Below, one piece after another: positions 21,832-31,580 of a stretch of 64,000 bases of DNA. The notes beneath the pieces were generated by a model. That model was not told the origin of the DNA, searched no databases, and was given only the letters and a program-made list of their open reading frames with translations. Source of the stretch: Deltaproteobacteria bacterium (GTDB lineage Bacteria > Desulfobacterota > Desulfuromonadia > Geobacterales > Pseudopelobacteraceae); contig JAJYCS010000001.1 in assembly GCA_021778115.1 (NCBI GenBank), forward strand, positions 1 through 64,000. Direction: 5' to 3'. The stretch's first letter is position 1. Every line of letters begins with the position of its first letter. Both the position numbers and the translations under genes were made by a program.

Positions 21832-21859
21832 CCATCGGACAGGGGGCCGAAAAACTTGA
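21832..21859 (-). promoter_or_regulatory. Sigma-28 (FliA)-like promoter candidate for flgM
   Basis: Minus strand TCAAGTTT-N12-TCCGATGG. Confidence 0.4.
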
Positions 21860-21865
21860 GGCTGA

Positions 21866-23272
21866 TCATGGCAGGGGGAGGGTCCGCACGGCGCCGAAGC
21901 TGCTCAAGGGGCGGTCGAAGCGTCGGTCATCCCCCACCACCACCAGTTTGAAGGCGTCCGGGTGCAGGTGGCGTCGTGCCGCCTGCAGCACCTCCTCGCG
22001 GGTCACGGCGGCGATCCGCTGCCGGTAGCGGTCCAGGTAGTCGGGGGGATAGCCGTAGAACTCCAGCCGTGCCTCCTGGTTGACGATGCTGGCCGGGGTG
22101 GTGAAGGCGAACAGGAAGGAGTTGATGATGGACTCCTTGGCCAGCGTAAGCTCCTCTGCACTGACCGGCGCCGTGCGGATCCCGGCGATGATGGAGGTCA
22201 TCAGGCTGATGGTCCTGGCCGTGGTGTCGGCCTTGGTCTCGGTCTCGGCGATAAAGGTGCCGGGGAAGCGGCGTCCCACGTCGAACGCGCTGTCAACGTT
22301 GTAGGCAAGCCCCTGGTTGGTCCGTATCTCCATCATCAGACGGGAGGTGAAGCTCCCCCCCAGGATAAAATCAAGCAGACGGACGGCGTAGAGATCGGGA
22401 TCATCCTTGGTGATCCCCAGGTGCCCCAGCCTGATCACCGTCTGGTTGATCCGTTTGCGGGCAAACAGGACCTCCGGGGTAACGGTCTGCGGTACCGGCG
22501 GGACGGCCGGTAGCGCCAGCGGGGTGGCGGGACGCCACGATCCGATGAGCCGGTTCAGCCGGTCGACGATCGCGTTGCGGTTGAAGTCGCCGGCCACGGT
22601 GATGATCAGATTGTCCGGCCGGACAAAGCGCTGCTGGAAGGCCGTCAGGTCAGTGCGGGTGATGGCGGTGATGGAGGCGGCGGTGGGGATCACCCCCAGG
22701 GGATGACCGCGGTAGATCGCCCGGATGAGCTCCCGGTCGGCCAGCTCCTTCGGGTCGTCGTTCTGGCGCCGGATCGCCTCAAGGGCCCGCTGCCGGGCAA
22801 CCGTGAACCGTTGCTCGTCGAAGCGGGGGTGGTGCAGGATATCGCCGAACAGCTCCAGGCTGCGGGGCAGATTCCTGGTAAGGGTGGTCATGGTGACGGT
22901 GCCGCTGTCGGCGCCAAAGGAGCTCTCCACCGACGAGGCCATGTATTCCAGTTCGTCGTCCAGCTGGGCCGCTGTCAGCCTCGTGGTGCCGCCACCACGC
23001 AGCTGTGCCCCGGTCAGGGCCGCCAGACCGCTCTTGCCGGGTGGATCGTAGACCGAACCGGTATGAATGAGGGCGCTCACCGTGACGATCGGCAGCTCGT
23101 GGTCCTCAAGCAGGTAGACCGGGGTGCCGTTGTCAAGGAGGAGCCGTTCCGCCCGCGGGATGGTGAAATGGAGGGGGGGAAACTGCATGGTGCGGGGATT
23201 TTCCCGGTCTGCCCCCCAGGCCGTGCCCAGACAGCAGAGGGTGATCAGCAGTGTGGTGAAGCAGGTTCTCAT
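21866..23272 (-). CDS. M16-family (insulinase-like) peptidase, likely non-catalytic partner
   Basis: Secretion signal; M16 fold sequence (LEDHELPIVTVSALIHTGSVYDPPGKSGLAALTGAQLRGG) without an HXXEH motif. Confidence 0.88.
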   Translation of the reverse strand: MRTCFTTLLITLCCLGTAWGADRENPRTMQFPPLHFTIPRAERLLLDNGTPVYLLEDHELPIVTVSALIHTGSVYDPPGKSGLAALTGAQLRGGGTTRLTAAQLDDELEYMASSVESSFGADSGTVTMTTLTRNLPRSLELFGDILHHPRFDEQRFTVARQRALEAIRRQNDDPKELADRELIRAIYRGHPLGVIPTAASITAITRTDLTAFQQRFVRPDNLIITVAGDFNRNAIVDRLNRLIGSWRPATPLALPAVPPVPQTVTPEVLFARKRINQTVIRLGHLGITKDDPDLYAVRLLDFILGGSFTSRLMMEIRTNQGLAYNVDSAFDVGRRFPGTFIAETETKADTTARTISLMTSIIAGIRTAPVSAEELTLAKESIINSFLFAFTTPASIVNQEARLEFYGYPPDYLDRYRQRIAAVTREEVLQAARRHLHPDAFKLVVVGDDRRFDRPLSSFGAVRTLPLP

Positions 23273-24771
23273 GGGGTGGTCCCTCCGGTGGCGGTTTTGG
23301 TCAGGATGCCGACCGTCCGGTTCGAGCGGGTGAACCAGGCGCGGGCTACCCGCTGGATGTCGGCGGGGGTGACCCGCGCCACCTTGGCGCGGTAGGTCAG
23401 CAGGTAGCGCCAGCTGCCGGCCACCGCCTCATACTCGGTCAGGTTGCGGGCCAGACCGCCGTTGGTCCCCATCCGCCTGATCTCCTGGAACTCAAGTTGA
23501 TTGAGAATCTTCTGCAACTCCCACGGGGTGACCGGTTCCTTTTTCAGGCGATCCAGTTCATCAAGGAGCGCCTGTTCCACCTCTCCGGCGGTATGCGGCG
23601 CCCGGGGCGAGGCCGCCAGCACGAACAGGCTGGGGTAGAGGCTGCCGGGAGCGGTAAAGGTGGAGACATCGCTGGCGAGCTGTTTTTTGAGCACCAGCGA
23701 ACGGTAGAGCCGGGAGGTGCGCCCCTGGCTCAGGAGGGCTGAGATCACGTCGAACACCTCGTCGTCCTTGTCCCCCAGGGCGGTCTTGTGGAAGCCGATC
23801 AGCACCTCGGGCTCGGCATCGGCCCGTACTTCAACCCGTCGTTCCCCCCGTTGGGGTTCCTCCTGCACCGTCACCGTCGGCACCGGCGTCCCCGGGGGGA
23901 TCTCCCCGAAGTAGCGTCCCACCAGTCTGATCACCTGCTGTGGGTTGATATCCCCCACCACGGCGATAACGGCGTTATTGGGGGCGTAATAGCGGTGCAG
24001 GAACCGTTCCGCCTTGGTGCGGGAGAGGAACTGGATGTCGGACATCCAGCCGATGGTGGGCTGCCCGTAGGGGTGGGCCTGGTACGAGGCGGCCAGGAAG
24101 GTCTCCCAGAGCTTGGCTGAGGGTTCGGCATCGTAGGAACGCCGGCGCTCCTCCATCACCACCGCCCGTTCGGTGTAGAACTCCCGCAGCACCGGATCCC
24201 GCATCCGGTCCGATTCAATGGCCGCCCAGAGCTCCAGTTTGTTGGAGGGGAGCGAGATCAGGTAGGTGGTGCCGTCCTTGGCGGTGAAGGCGTTGTAGCC
24301 CACCCCGCCGTTGCGGGAATAGAGATCGAAGAACTCATCCTTGACCACGTAGCGCTCCGCCTCTTTCTCAAGGGCGGCCAGTCTGGCCTGCAAGGCGGCA
24401 ATACGGGCCGGGTCCCCCTTCTTCTCCTTCGCCTGCTCCGCCATCATCAGCTGGGCGGTGGCCTCGATCTTGTCCAGGAGCGGCTTTTCCGCGGCATAGT
24501 CGGTGGTGCCCAGGGTCTTGGTCCCCTTGAACAGCATATGCTCCAGCATATGGGCCACTCCCCGCTCATCGCTCCGTTCGTTCACACTTCCCACCTTGAA
24601 GCGGATCCAGGCGGAGACGGTGGGGGAGGTGTGGCGTTCCACCATCAGCAGCTTCAGGCCGTTTTGGTAGGTGTGTTCCACCACCCGGCCATCGAGGCCT
24701 GCCGCCTGCAGCGGCAGGGGGGCGGTCAGCCAGATAAGCAGCAGACAGCCGGAGATCAGATGTCTCATCAT
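23269..24771 (-). CDS. M16-family zinc peptidase (catalytic)
   Basis: VNERSDERGVAHMLEHMLFKGT contains the HMLEH inverted zinc-binding motif. Confidence 0.92.
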   Translation of the reverse strand: MMRHLISGCLLLIWLTAPLPLQAAGLDGRVVEHTYQNGLKLLMVERHTSPTVSAWIRFKVGSVNERSDERGVAHMLEHMLFKGTKTLGTTDYAAEKPLLDKIEATAQLMMAEQAKEKKGDPARIAALQARLAALEKEAERYVVKDEFFDLYSRNGGVGYNAFTAKDGTTYLISLPSNKLELWAAIESDRMRDPVLREFYTERAVVMEERRRSYDAEPSAKLWETFLAASYQAHPYGQPTIGWMSDIQFLSRTKAERFLHRYYAPNNAVIAVVGDINPQQVIRLVGRYFGEIPPGTPVPTVTVQEEPQRGERRVEVRADAEPEVLIGFHKTALGDKDDEVFDVISALLSQGRTSRLYRSLVLKKQLASDVSTFTAPGSLYPSLFVLAASPRAPHTAGEVEQALLDELDRLKKEPVTPWELQKILNQLEFQEIRRMGTNGGLARNLTEYEAVAGSWRYLLTYRAKVARVTPADIQRVARAWFTRSNRTVGILTKTATGGTTP

Positions 24772-24786
24772 CGCGGGGTATCCCTC

Positions 24787-25869
24787 CTAAAACAGTGACA
24801 ACTTCACGTAACGGCCGGGGTGCTGCCTGATGTCCAGCACCAGGGCATCCAGGGATTCCACGGTTTTATTCAGCTTGTCGTACAGCTCCTGTTCGTTGAT
24901 CAGCTTGCCGGCGGTACCCCGGCCGGTCTTGATCCTCGTGGTGATAGCCTCCAGATCCTGCATCGATCGGTCGGCGGCGGTAACCAGGGCAACGGCCTGG
25001 TCGTACAACGCCTTGTCGTTGAGGAGCATCCCGATGGTGGACTCCTTGGAGGTCAGCTTCCGGTTCAGCTCCCGCACGTCGTCTGCCGCCTGGATGCTCT
25101 TGTCGGCCAGGGCGGAGAGCTTCACATACAGGGTCTTGTCGTAGATGAGGCGGCTCAAGGTCCCCTGGGAGGTCTGGATATCCTGCAGGGTCTTGTCAGC
25201 CCTGGTCAGGATGCTCATCAACCGGTCGTAGGGTTCGCTGTTGCGGGCAAAACGGCCCAGGCTCCCCTGACCCCGGTTGATGGTGGCGGTCAGCTCGTGC
25301 AACTCCGCCGTAAGACGGACCGTGTTGGTGTAGAGGGTGGTATCGGTGGCCAGTTTGCCCAGGGTCCCCTTGCCCTGGCGGATGTCGTCCACGATGCTGT
25401 TTAGCTTGTCAAAGGTAACCCCGGCCTTCTGGGCCACGTCATCCAGGGTATGTACCGGCTGCCCCCGGAAGCTGGTGGGGGGATGCTCGAAGTACTGCTG
25501 AGAGGGCATGATATCCACATACTTCTCCCCCATCAGTCCACGGGTCTTGATGGTGATCGGCGAATCGGGCCCCACCTTCTTCGTGGCCTCCCGGTCCACC
25601 TGCAGGGTGATGGTCACCGCATTGCTCCGGCGCGGGTCCTGGAAGCGGATATCCTGCACCACCCCCACATCCACCCCTGCCAGCCAGACCGGCGCCCCGG
25701 CCTTGAGCCCCACCACGTTGTCCATGGTGACCGTGAGGGTGCTGGTGGGGGTGAATAGCTTGGTCTTCTGCCCCATCAGCAGGATCGCCCCGGCCAGCAG
25801 CAGGAGCGCCGCCAGAATAAAAATGCCGGCCCGTACCTGGGCCCAGCCGATCTGATCGCTTCGTTCCAT
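24787..25869 (-). CDS. mlaD: MlaD/MCE-domain substrate-binding protein of a lipid ABC transporter
   Basis: N-terminal TM then LTVTMDNVVGLKAGAPVWLAGVDVGVVQDI MCE motif; long helical C-terminus. Confidence 0.9.
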   Translation of the reverse strand: MERSDQIGWAQVRAGIFILAALLLLAGAILLMGQKTKLFTPTSTLTVTMDNVVGLKAGAPVWLAGVDVGVVQDIRFQDPRRSNAVTITLQVDREATKKVGPDSPITIKTRGLMGEKYVDIMPSQQYFEHPPTSFRGQPVHTLDDVAQKAGVTFDKLNSIVDDIRQGKGTLGKLATDTTLYTNTVRLTAELHELTATINRGQGSLGRFARNSEPYDRLMSILTRADKTLQDIQTSQGTLSRLIYDKTLYVKLSALADKSIQAADDVRELNRKLTSKESTIGMLLNDKALYDQAVALVTAADRSMQDLEAITTRIKTGRGTAGKLINEQELYDKLNKTVESLDALVLDIRQHPGRYVKLSLF

Positions 25870-25882
25870 AAGGGTCACCGTC

Positions 25883-26644
25883 TCATACAAAGAGTGATGC
25901 GTCCGTGGGCTGGAGAAACTCCCGGACATGGGGCAGGGCGCAGGCCTTCAGCCCCTCTTCGGTGCCGTCGAAGGCCAGCCTGCTCGCAACAATGAGGGAA
26001 AACCGCTGGGAGGTGGCAAAGGCGGTCGGCAGGTCGTGGGTCACCATCAGGGTGGTCTTGCCCGCCTCCTGCAGACGCCGCATCAGCGACACGATGTTGT
26101 AGACCCCGATCGGGTCCAGGCCGGTGGTCGGCTCGTCAAAGAAGATGTAGTCCGGATCCGCCGCCAGGGCGCGGGCGATGGCCACCCGCTTCTTCATCCC
26201 CCCCGACAGTTCCGCCGGGTACAGGTCAAGGGCCGGCTCCACCCCGACAAAGCGCAGCTTCTCCCGCACGATCGCCTCGATCTCCGCCTCCGGCAGCCGT
26301 CCCTCCTCGAACAGGCGGTACCCCACGTTCTCCCCCACGGTCATGGAATCGAACAAGGCCCCCCCCTGAAAGACGATGGCGATCTTTTTCCGTTGTTCAC
26401 GGTAGTCGGACTCCGGACGGCCGGTGATCTCCTGCCCGTTGATGAAGATATGGCCGGACTGGGGCTGGATCAGCCCCAACAGCAGCTTCAGGATAGTGGT
26501 CTTGCCGGCGCCGCTCACCCCCAGGATGGTCCGGTTCACCCCCCGCTCCAGCAGCAGATCGAAGTCGGTCAGGATGGTCCGGCCGCCCACCCGGTAGCAG
26601 ACCTGCTCCATCCGTATGCAGGACTCCACTGCAGGCGCCGTCAT
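25883..26644 (-). CDS. mlaF: ABC transporter ATP-binding protein MlaF-like
   Basis: GVSGAGKTTILKLLLGL, ELSGGMKKRVAIARALAADPDYIFFDEPTTGLDP. Confidence 0.93.
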   Translation of the reverse strand: MTAPAVESCIRMEQVCYRVGGRTILTDFDLLLERGVNRTILGVSGAGKTTILKLLLGLIQPQSGHIFINGQEITGRPESDYREQRKKIAIVFQGGALFDSMTVGENVGYRLFEEGRLPEAEIEAIVREKLRFVGVEPALDLYPAELSGGMKKRVAIARALAADPDYIFFDEPTTGLDPIGVYNIVSLMRRLQEAGKTTLMVTHDLPTAFATSQRFSLIVASRLAFDGTEEGLKACALPHVREFLQPTDASLFV

Positions 26645-27411
26645 CTGAACACCACAAAGATCTTGGCCAGGAAGAAATCCACCATCAGCACCGAGACGGA
26701 GGAGATCACCACCGCCCGTTTGGCCGCCGCCCCCACCCCCTCGGCGCCACCGCCGGTGTTGAGGCCGGTGTAGCAGGCGATCATGGTGATCAGGCCGCCG
26801 AAGGCCAGCGGCTTGACCAGCCCTTCGACGTAGTCCAGCGGAAACAGGAACTGGGTAAAGGAGGAGAGGTACAGGGTGGGGCTGATGCCGTAACCGGCGG
26901 CCATGAGGTAACCCCCCAGCAGCGAGACGGCGTCGGTCATGACCGCCAAAAGCGGCATGGCCAGCAGCATCGCCTTCAGGCGTGGCGTCACCAGACGCTG
27001 GATGATGTCGGTCCCCTCCACCCGCATGGCGTCCACCTGTTCGGTGACGATCATGGTGCCCAGCTCGGCGGTGATGGCGGAGCCGACCCGGCCGGCCACC
27101 ATCAGGGACGAGAGGACCGGCCCCAGCTCCTTGATCATGGTCACCGCCACCATGCCGCCCACATAACTGGTGGCGGCAAACGGCTTCAGCTGGATCAGGA
27201 ACTGCAGCGCCATCACCATGCCGGTGAACAGGCCGGTGAGGAAGCAGATGGTGATGGAGCCGAACCCCAGCTTGTCGAACTGGATGGCGAAGTCGCGGTA
27301 GTAGCGGGGACGCTGGAAGATCCGGTGGAACGCCTGCCAGCCCAGGAGGAAGACCCCCTGGAGATCGGCAAAGAACCGTAGGGCGGCCCGGTCGATTCGG
27401 GAGAGACGCAT
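26641..27411 (-). CDS. mlaE: MlaE family ABC transporter permease
   Basis: ELGPVLSSLMVAGRVGSAITAELGTMIVTEQVDAMRVEGTD. Confidence 0.94.
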   Translation of the reverse strand: MRLSRIDRAALRFFADLQGVFLLGWQAFHRIFQRPRYYRDFAIQFDKLGFGSITICFLTGLFTGMVMALQFLIQLKPFAATSYVGGMVAVTMIKELGPVLSSLMVAGRVGSAITAELGTMIVTEQVDAMRVEGTDIIQRLVTPRLKAMLLAMPLLAVMTDAVSLLGGYLMAAGYGISPTLYLSSFTQFLFPLDYVEGLVKPLAFGGLITMIACYTGLNTGGGAEGVGAAAKRAVVISSVSVLMVDFFLAKIFVVFR

Positions 27412-27414
27412 CGC

Positions 27415-29736
27415 CTACAGCACCGCCGCCACGGCCTCGGCGGCCTCGTCGATAAACCGGATCGCAAGCTCCTGCCGCACATTGTCCGGCAGGTCCTCCA
27501 GGTCATCCCGGTTGCGCGATGGCGCCAGCACCGTCTTGACCCCTGCCCGGTGGGCCGCCAGCACCTTCTCCTTCAAGCCGCCGATGGCCAGCACCCGGCC
27601 GGTGAGGGTGATCTCGCCGGTCATGGCCACGTTGCGCCGGGCCGCCTTGCCGGTGAGGAGCGAGACCAGGGCGGTGACGATGGTCACCCCGGCGGAGGGG
27701 CCGTCCTTCGGGATGGCCCCGGAGGGGACATGGATATGGATGGCACGGTTTTCAAAGGCCTCCCCGGCGATGCCGAACTGGTCGGCATGGGCCTGGATGT
27801 AGGAGAGGGCGGCCCGGGCCGACTCCTTCATCACCTCTCCCAGGGAACCGGTCAGGATCAGCTCCGGCTTGCCCGGCATGGCCGTGGCCTCCACAAAGAG
27901 GATATCGCCGCCGGTCTCGGTCCAGGCTAGGCCGGTCACCACCCCCACCCGGTCCAGTTCGGCCGCCACTTCGTTGTGGAACTTGCGGGGGCCCAGCAGC
28001 TCACCCACCACCTCGGGGGTGATCTCCCGGCGCGGCTCCTTCTGCTGGGTGATCTCCTTGGCCACCTTGCGGCAGACCGAGGCTATGGTGCGCTGCATGC
28101 TGCGCACTCCGGCCTCACGGGTGTAGTCGCCGATGATCCGGACCAGGGCCCCCTCCGAGAAGGCGGGGGGCGTCGTGGCCAGGCCGTTCTCCTCCAGCTC
28201 ACGGGGGATGATGAAGCTGCGGGCGATATGCAGCTTCTCCTCGGTGGAGTAGCCGGCCAGCCGGATCACCTCCATCCGGTCCTTTAAGGGGCCGGGGATC
28301 GGGTCCAGCTGGTTGGCGGTGGTGATGAACAGTACCCGCGAGAGGTCGAACGGCACGTCCAGGTAGTGGTCCTGGAAGGAGAAGTTCTGCTCCGGGTCCA
28401 GCACCTCCAACAGGGCCGACGAGGGGTCGCCGCGGAAGTCGTGGGACAGCTTGTCGATCTCGTCCAGCATGAAGACCGGGTTGTTTGAGCCGCAGCGGAA
28501 GATCTCCTTGATGATCCGTCCCGGCAGGGCGCCGATGTAGGTGCGGCGGTGACCGCGGATCTCCGCCTCGTCCCGCACTCCTCCCAGGGAGACCCGGACG
28601 AACTTCCGCCCCATGGCCCGGGCGATGGAACGCCCCAGGGAGGTCTTCCCCACCCCCGGGGGGCCGACGAAGCAGAGCACCGGCCCCTTCATCGACTCCT
28701 TCAGGGAACGGACCGCCAGGAACTCCAGGATCCGTTCCTTGACCTTCTTCAGGTTGTAGTGGTCCTCGTCCAGCACCTCCTCGGCCTTGACGATGTCCAG
28801 CAGGTCCTGGGTGGAGACGTTCCAGGGCATCCCGGCCAGATAGTCCAGGTAGGTGCGGGAAACGGTGTACTCCGGGGAGGAGGCGTTGATCCGTTCCAGC
28901 CGTTTCAGCTCCTTGACGGCGATCTTGGCCACCTCATCCGGCAGACCCGCCTCCTCGATCCTGGTCCGCAGTTCGTTGATGTCGGCAGCACGGGGGTCCT
29001 CATCCCCCAGCTCCTCCTGGATCTGCTTCATCTGCTCCCGCAGCAGGTACTCCTTCTGGTTCTTCCCCACCCGGCGGTTGACCTCGGTCTTGAGCTCAGA
29101 GTTCACCTGCAGCTTCTGCACCTCGTTGGTCAGGTGGATGTAAACCTTCTTCAGCCGCTCCAGCGGGTCGATCGTCTCCAGCAGCTCCTGCAGCCCGGCC
29201 AGGGGCAGGTTGACGTAGAGCGCCACCAGGTCCGACAGGCGGGCCGGGTTGTCGATATAGTCGATCATCTTCATCACATCGTCCGGCAGCGGCTTGCCGT
29301 AGGAGAGGGATATCTTCAGCAGGCCGATCATGGACTGCACCAGCGCCTCTGAGACCAGCCCCTTTTCGGCGAACTCCCGCTCCACCGCCACCTGCACCAG
29401 GGGAAAGGGCGTCCCCTGCTCCAGCTCCCCCAGCCGGATCCGGTTCACCCCCTCCAGGGTGATCTTGTGGCGGCCACCGGTCACCTTCTTCAGCTGGGTC
29501 ACCTTGCAGACGGTGCCGATATCGTGGCTCCGTCTCCGCAGCTCCGGTTCTCCCTCCAGGTTGTCCCGCTGCAGGGCAACGGCGATGAAGCCGTCGTACT
29601 GCTCCTGGGCCTCACGGAACAACAGGGCGCCCCCTTCCTCCAGGTAGACCGGAAAGACCATGTAGGGGAAGGCCACCATGTCTTTCAGCAGGTAGAGCGG
29701 CAGGGACTCCGGTATGTTCAGTTCGGCGTGGGGCAT
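27415..29736 (-). CDS. lon: ATP-dependent protease La (Lon)
   Basis: CFVGPPGVGKTSLGRSIARAMGRKF; PKDGPSAGVTIVTALVSLLTGKAAR Ser-Lys dyad. Confidence 0.97.
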   Translation of the reverse strand: MPHAELNIPESLPLYLLKDMVAFPYMVFPVYLEEGGALLFREAQEQYDGFIAVALQRDNLEGEPELRRRSHDIGTVCKVTQLKKVTGGRHKITLEGVNRIRLGELEQGTPFPLVQVAVEREFAEKGLVSEALVQSMIGLLKISLSYGKPLPDDVMKMIDYIDNPARLSDLVALYVNLPLAGLQELLETIDPLERLKKVYIHLTNEVQKLQVNSELKTEVNRRVGKNQKEYLLREQMKQIQEELGDEDPRAADINELRTRIEEAGLPDEVAKIAVKELKRLERINASSPEYTVSRTYLDYLAGMPWNVSTQDLLDIVKAEEVLDEDHYNLKKVKERILEFLAVRSLKESMKGPVLCFVGPPGVGKTSLGRSIARAMGRKFVRVSLGGVRDEAEIRGHRRTYIGALPGRIIKEIFRCGSNNPVFMLDEIDKLSHDFRGDPSSALLEVLDPEQNFSFQDHYLDVPFDLSRVLFITTANQLDPIPGPLKDRMEVIRLAGYSTEEKLHIARSFIIPRELEENGLATTPPAFSEGALVRIIGDYTREAGVRSMQRTIASVCRKVAKEITQQKEPRREITPEVVGELLGPRKFHNEVAAELDRVGVVTGLAWTETGGDILFVEATAMPGKPELILTGSLGEVMKESARAALSYIQAHADQFGIAGEAFENRAIHIHVPSGAIPKDGPSAGVTIVTALVSLLTGKAARRNVAMTGEITLTGRVLAIGGLKEKVLAAHRAGVKTVLAPSRNRDDLEDLPDNVRQELAIRFIDEAAEAVAAVL

Positions 29737-29756
29737 CGTCTGGTGGTCGCTCCTGG

Positions 29757-31511
29757 TCAGTGGATGATCTTTGCGGCCCGGGCCCGGGCCGGGTCGGCCT
29801 TCAGGGCCGCGTAGGCCACCCTGTCGCGGGGCACCGGGATCGAGAAGTCGCCGGCAACCTCCCAGACGTCCAGATAGACCCAGGGGGCGAAGCTGGAGAG
29901 CTGGGCCCCCGGTTCGAGGACGATCCGCTCGGTGGCCTGGATCCCCTTGATCTTCAGGCCGGTACGGGTCGCCACCACGGTATGCTCCCCCTTGAACGGG
30001 TCGGCCCCGGCGTCGCTGTACTCCCAGGTCACCTTCTGGATTTGGCTGCCGCCTGACAGATCGCCGTGGCAGGAGTCGCAGCTGCGGGCCGGCCCCAGCT
30101 TGTGGGACAGCTTGTCCAGCTGGATCCAGGTGAGGGCCTTGTTGTTGTCCGGCATCCCGCCGTAAAGGCCGGTATAGGCCCAGGCGTCATCGGTCCGCTC
30201 GCTGTCCGGCAGGCTGGCCGGAAAACGCCAGTGGAGCCCCGGCGTAAACGGGGCGCTCTCCTGGTTCATGGCCGCCATCGGGAACGGCTTCACCGGGATC
30301 CAACGGCCCCGTTGATCCCGGATCAGGATCGGCTCCGGCATGATGCCGTAGTAAGCCATATGTTTGAAGAACGGCGTTGGCACCCCCGCCAGGCGGCCCG
30401 GCCCCCAGTAGGTCCCCTGATAGCCGCCCACCTGCTGGATGTGGCAGGCCTCGCAGGTCAGCCGTTTGTGCAGCGAGGCGTTATGCCCCTCCACCTCCCG
30501 GCGGTGGCAGCGGATGCAGGAACCCTCGGCCTGGCGCAGCACGGTGCCGTGGCCCAGCCCGGGGTTGGTCTTGCTGCTCTCGTGGCAGTCCAGACAGCCC
30601 ACTTTGGCCTGCAGGTGCAGGTCGGGCTGCCCCCCTTCCGGGAACGAGAACGAGCCGCCGAAATAGCCGGCGCCCCGGCGCCGGTCCTCGGGGCCGGCGT
30701 GGCAGATGGAGGCCCGTCCGTTGCCATAGCAGGAAAGGGGTGGCGGGGTCTTGGCAAAACTGTGGGGGCCGATGGCCGGATTATTGGGCTGCTTGGGTTG
30801 GGGGTTGAAATGGCAGTCCAGGCAGCCCACGTGGCAGGTGTTGCAGGCCCGCTGGTTCACCGCCGCGCTGTCCGGCGGGATCGGCACGCCGGTGGTTGCC
30901 TGCAGCCGCTGCAGGTTGCCGGCGAACCAGGGGCCGCAGTTGTGGGGCCCCCGCGGGGAGGTCCAACCGGCGTACTGGCTCTGCTTGGCGTTGGTCCCCA
31001 TGGCGCTGGTGCGGAACTGGGCCAGCTCCTGGGGATGGCACCGGCCGCAGGTCTGTTCCATCTCAGGGTAGTCCTGGGTCAGCTGATCGTTCTTATCCTG
31101 CCACTGGATGGCGGCCACCGCGGCATCCCTGGTCACCTGGCCGTCACGTCGTACGGCGACATAGAGGCGGTTTGTCAGGTTTGTGCCGTAGGCCAGGGGG
31201 TAGGGGCGCGGGGTGGTGCGATCGGCGGTCAGCCCCTTCTTGCGCACCAGCTGCAGCCGGGCCAGCCCCTGGTGGGCCGCCGCCGTGGTGGTCGCCCGGG
31301 GGTTCCCCAGGTGGCACTCCTCGCAGGAGGCCGGCATCCCGGTCTGGGCCGCCGCCTCCTCTCGCGTCACGGTGAAATGGGCAAAACCCAATTCTTTCAT
31401 TTTCTGTCGGTTTTCATGGCAGGCAAGGCAGCTGTTGCTCTCCGTTGCTAAGGCGGGCATGGGTGACATGACTACAACGGTGGCAATGAGGATGAAACTG
31501 CTCCAGCGCAT
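29757..31511 (-). CDS. Exported multiheme c-type cytochrome (nine CXXCH motifs)
   Basis: Signal peptide; CLACH, CEECH, CGRCH, CNTCH, CLDCH, CLDCH, CIRCH, CEACH, CDSCH. Confidence 0.92.
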   Translation of the reverse strand: MRWSSFILIATVVVMSPMPALATESNSCLACHENRQKMKELGFAHFTVTREEAAAQTGMPASCEECHLGNPRATTTAAAHQGLARLQLVRKKGLTADRTTPRPYPLAYGTNLTNRLYVAVRRDGQVTRDAAVAAIQWQDKNDQLTQDYPEMEQTCGRCHPQELAQFRTSAMGTNAKQSQYAGWTSPRGPHNCGPWFAGNLQRLQATTGVPIPPDSAAVNQRACNTCHVGCLDCHFNPQPKQPNNPAIGPHSFAKTPPPLSCYGNGRASICHAGPEDRRRGAGYFGGSFSFPEGGQPDLHLQAKVGCLDCHESSKTNPGLGHGTVLRQAEGSCIRCHRREVEGHNASLHKRLTCEACHIQQVGGYQGTYWGPGRLAGVPTPFFKHMAYYGIMPEPILIRDQRGRWIPVKPFPMAAMNQESAPFTPGLHWRFPASLPDSERTDDAWAYTGLYGGMPDNNKALTWIQLDKLSHKLGPARSCDSCHGDLSGGSQIQKVTWEYSDAGADPFKGEHTVVATRTGLKIKGIQATERIVLEPGAQLSSFAPWVYLDVWEVAGDFSIPVPRDRVAYAALKADPARARAAKIIH

Positions 31512-31528
31512 GGTAATGCCTCCGTATC

Positions 31529-31543
31529 TGTCGAATGTCGACA
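31529..31543. promoter_or_regulatory. Inverted repeat over the predicted transcription start of the cytochrome gene
   Basis: TGTCGA-ATG-TCGACA; upstream minus-strand TTGCAG-N17-TATAGA. Confidence 0.5.
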
Positions 31544-31580
31544 TAAATCTATATCACAGTGCCATTGTTCCTGCAAACAG

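Noticed and set aside
30066-31451. 461-aa plus-strand ORF opposite the cytochrome
   Set aside because: The minus strand has signal peptide and nine CXXCH motifs; the plus-strand product is low-complexity.
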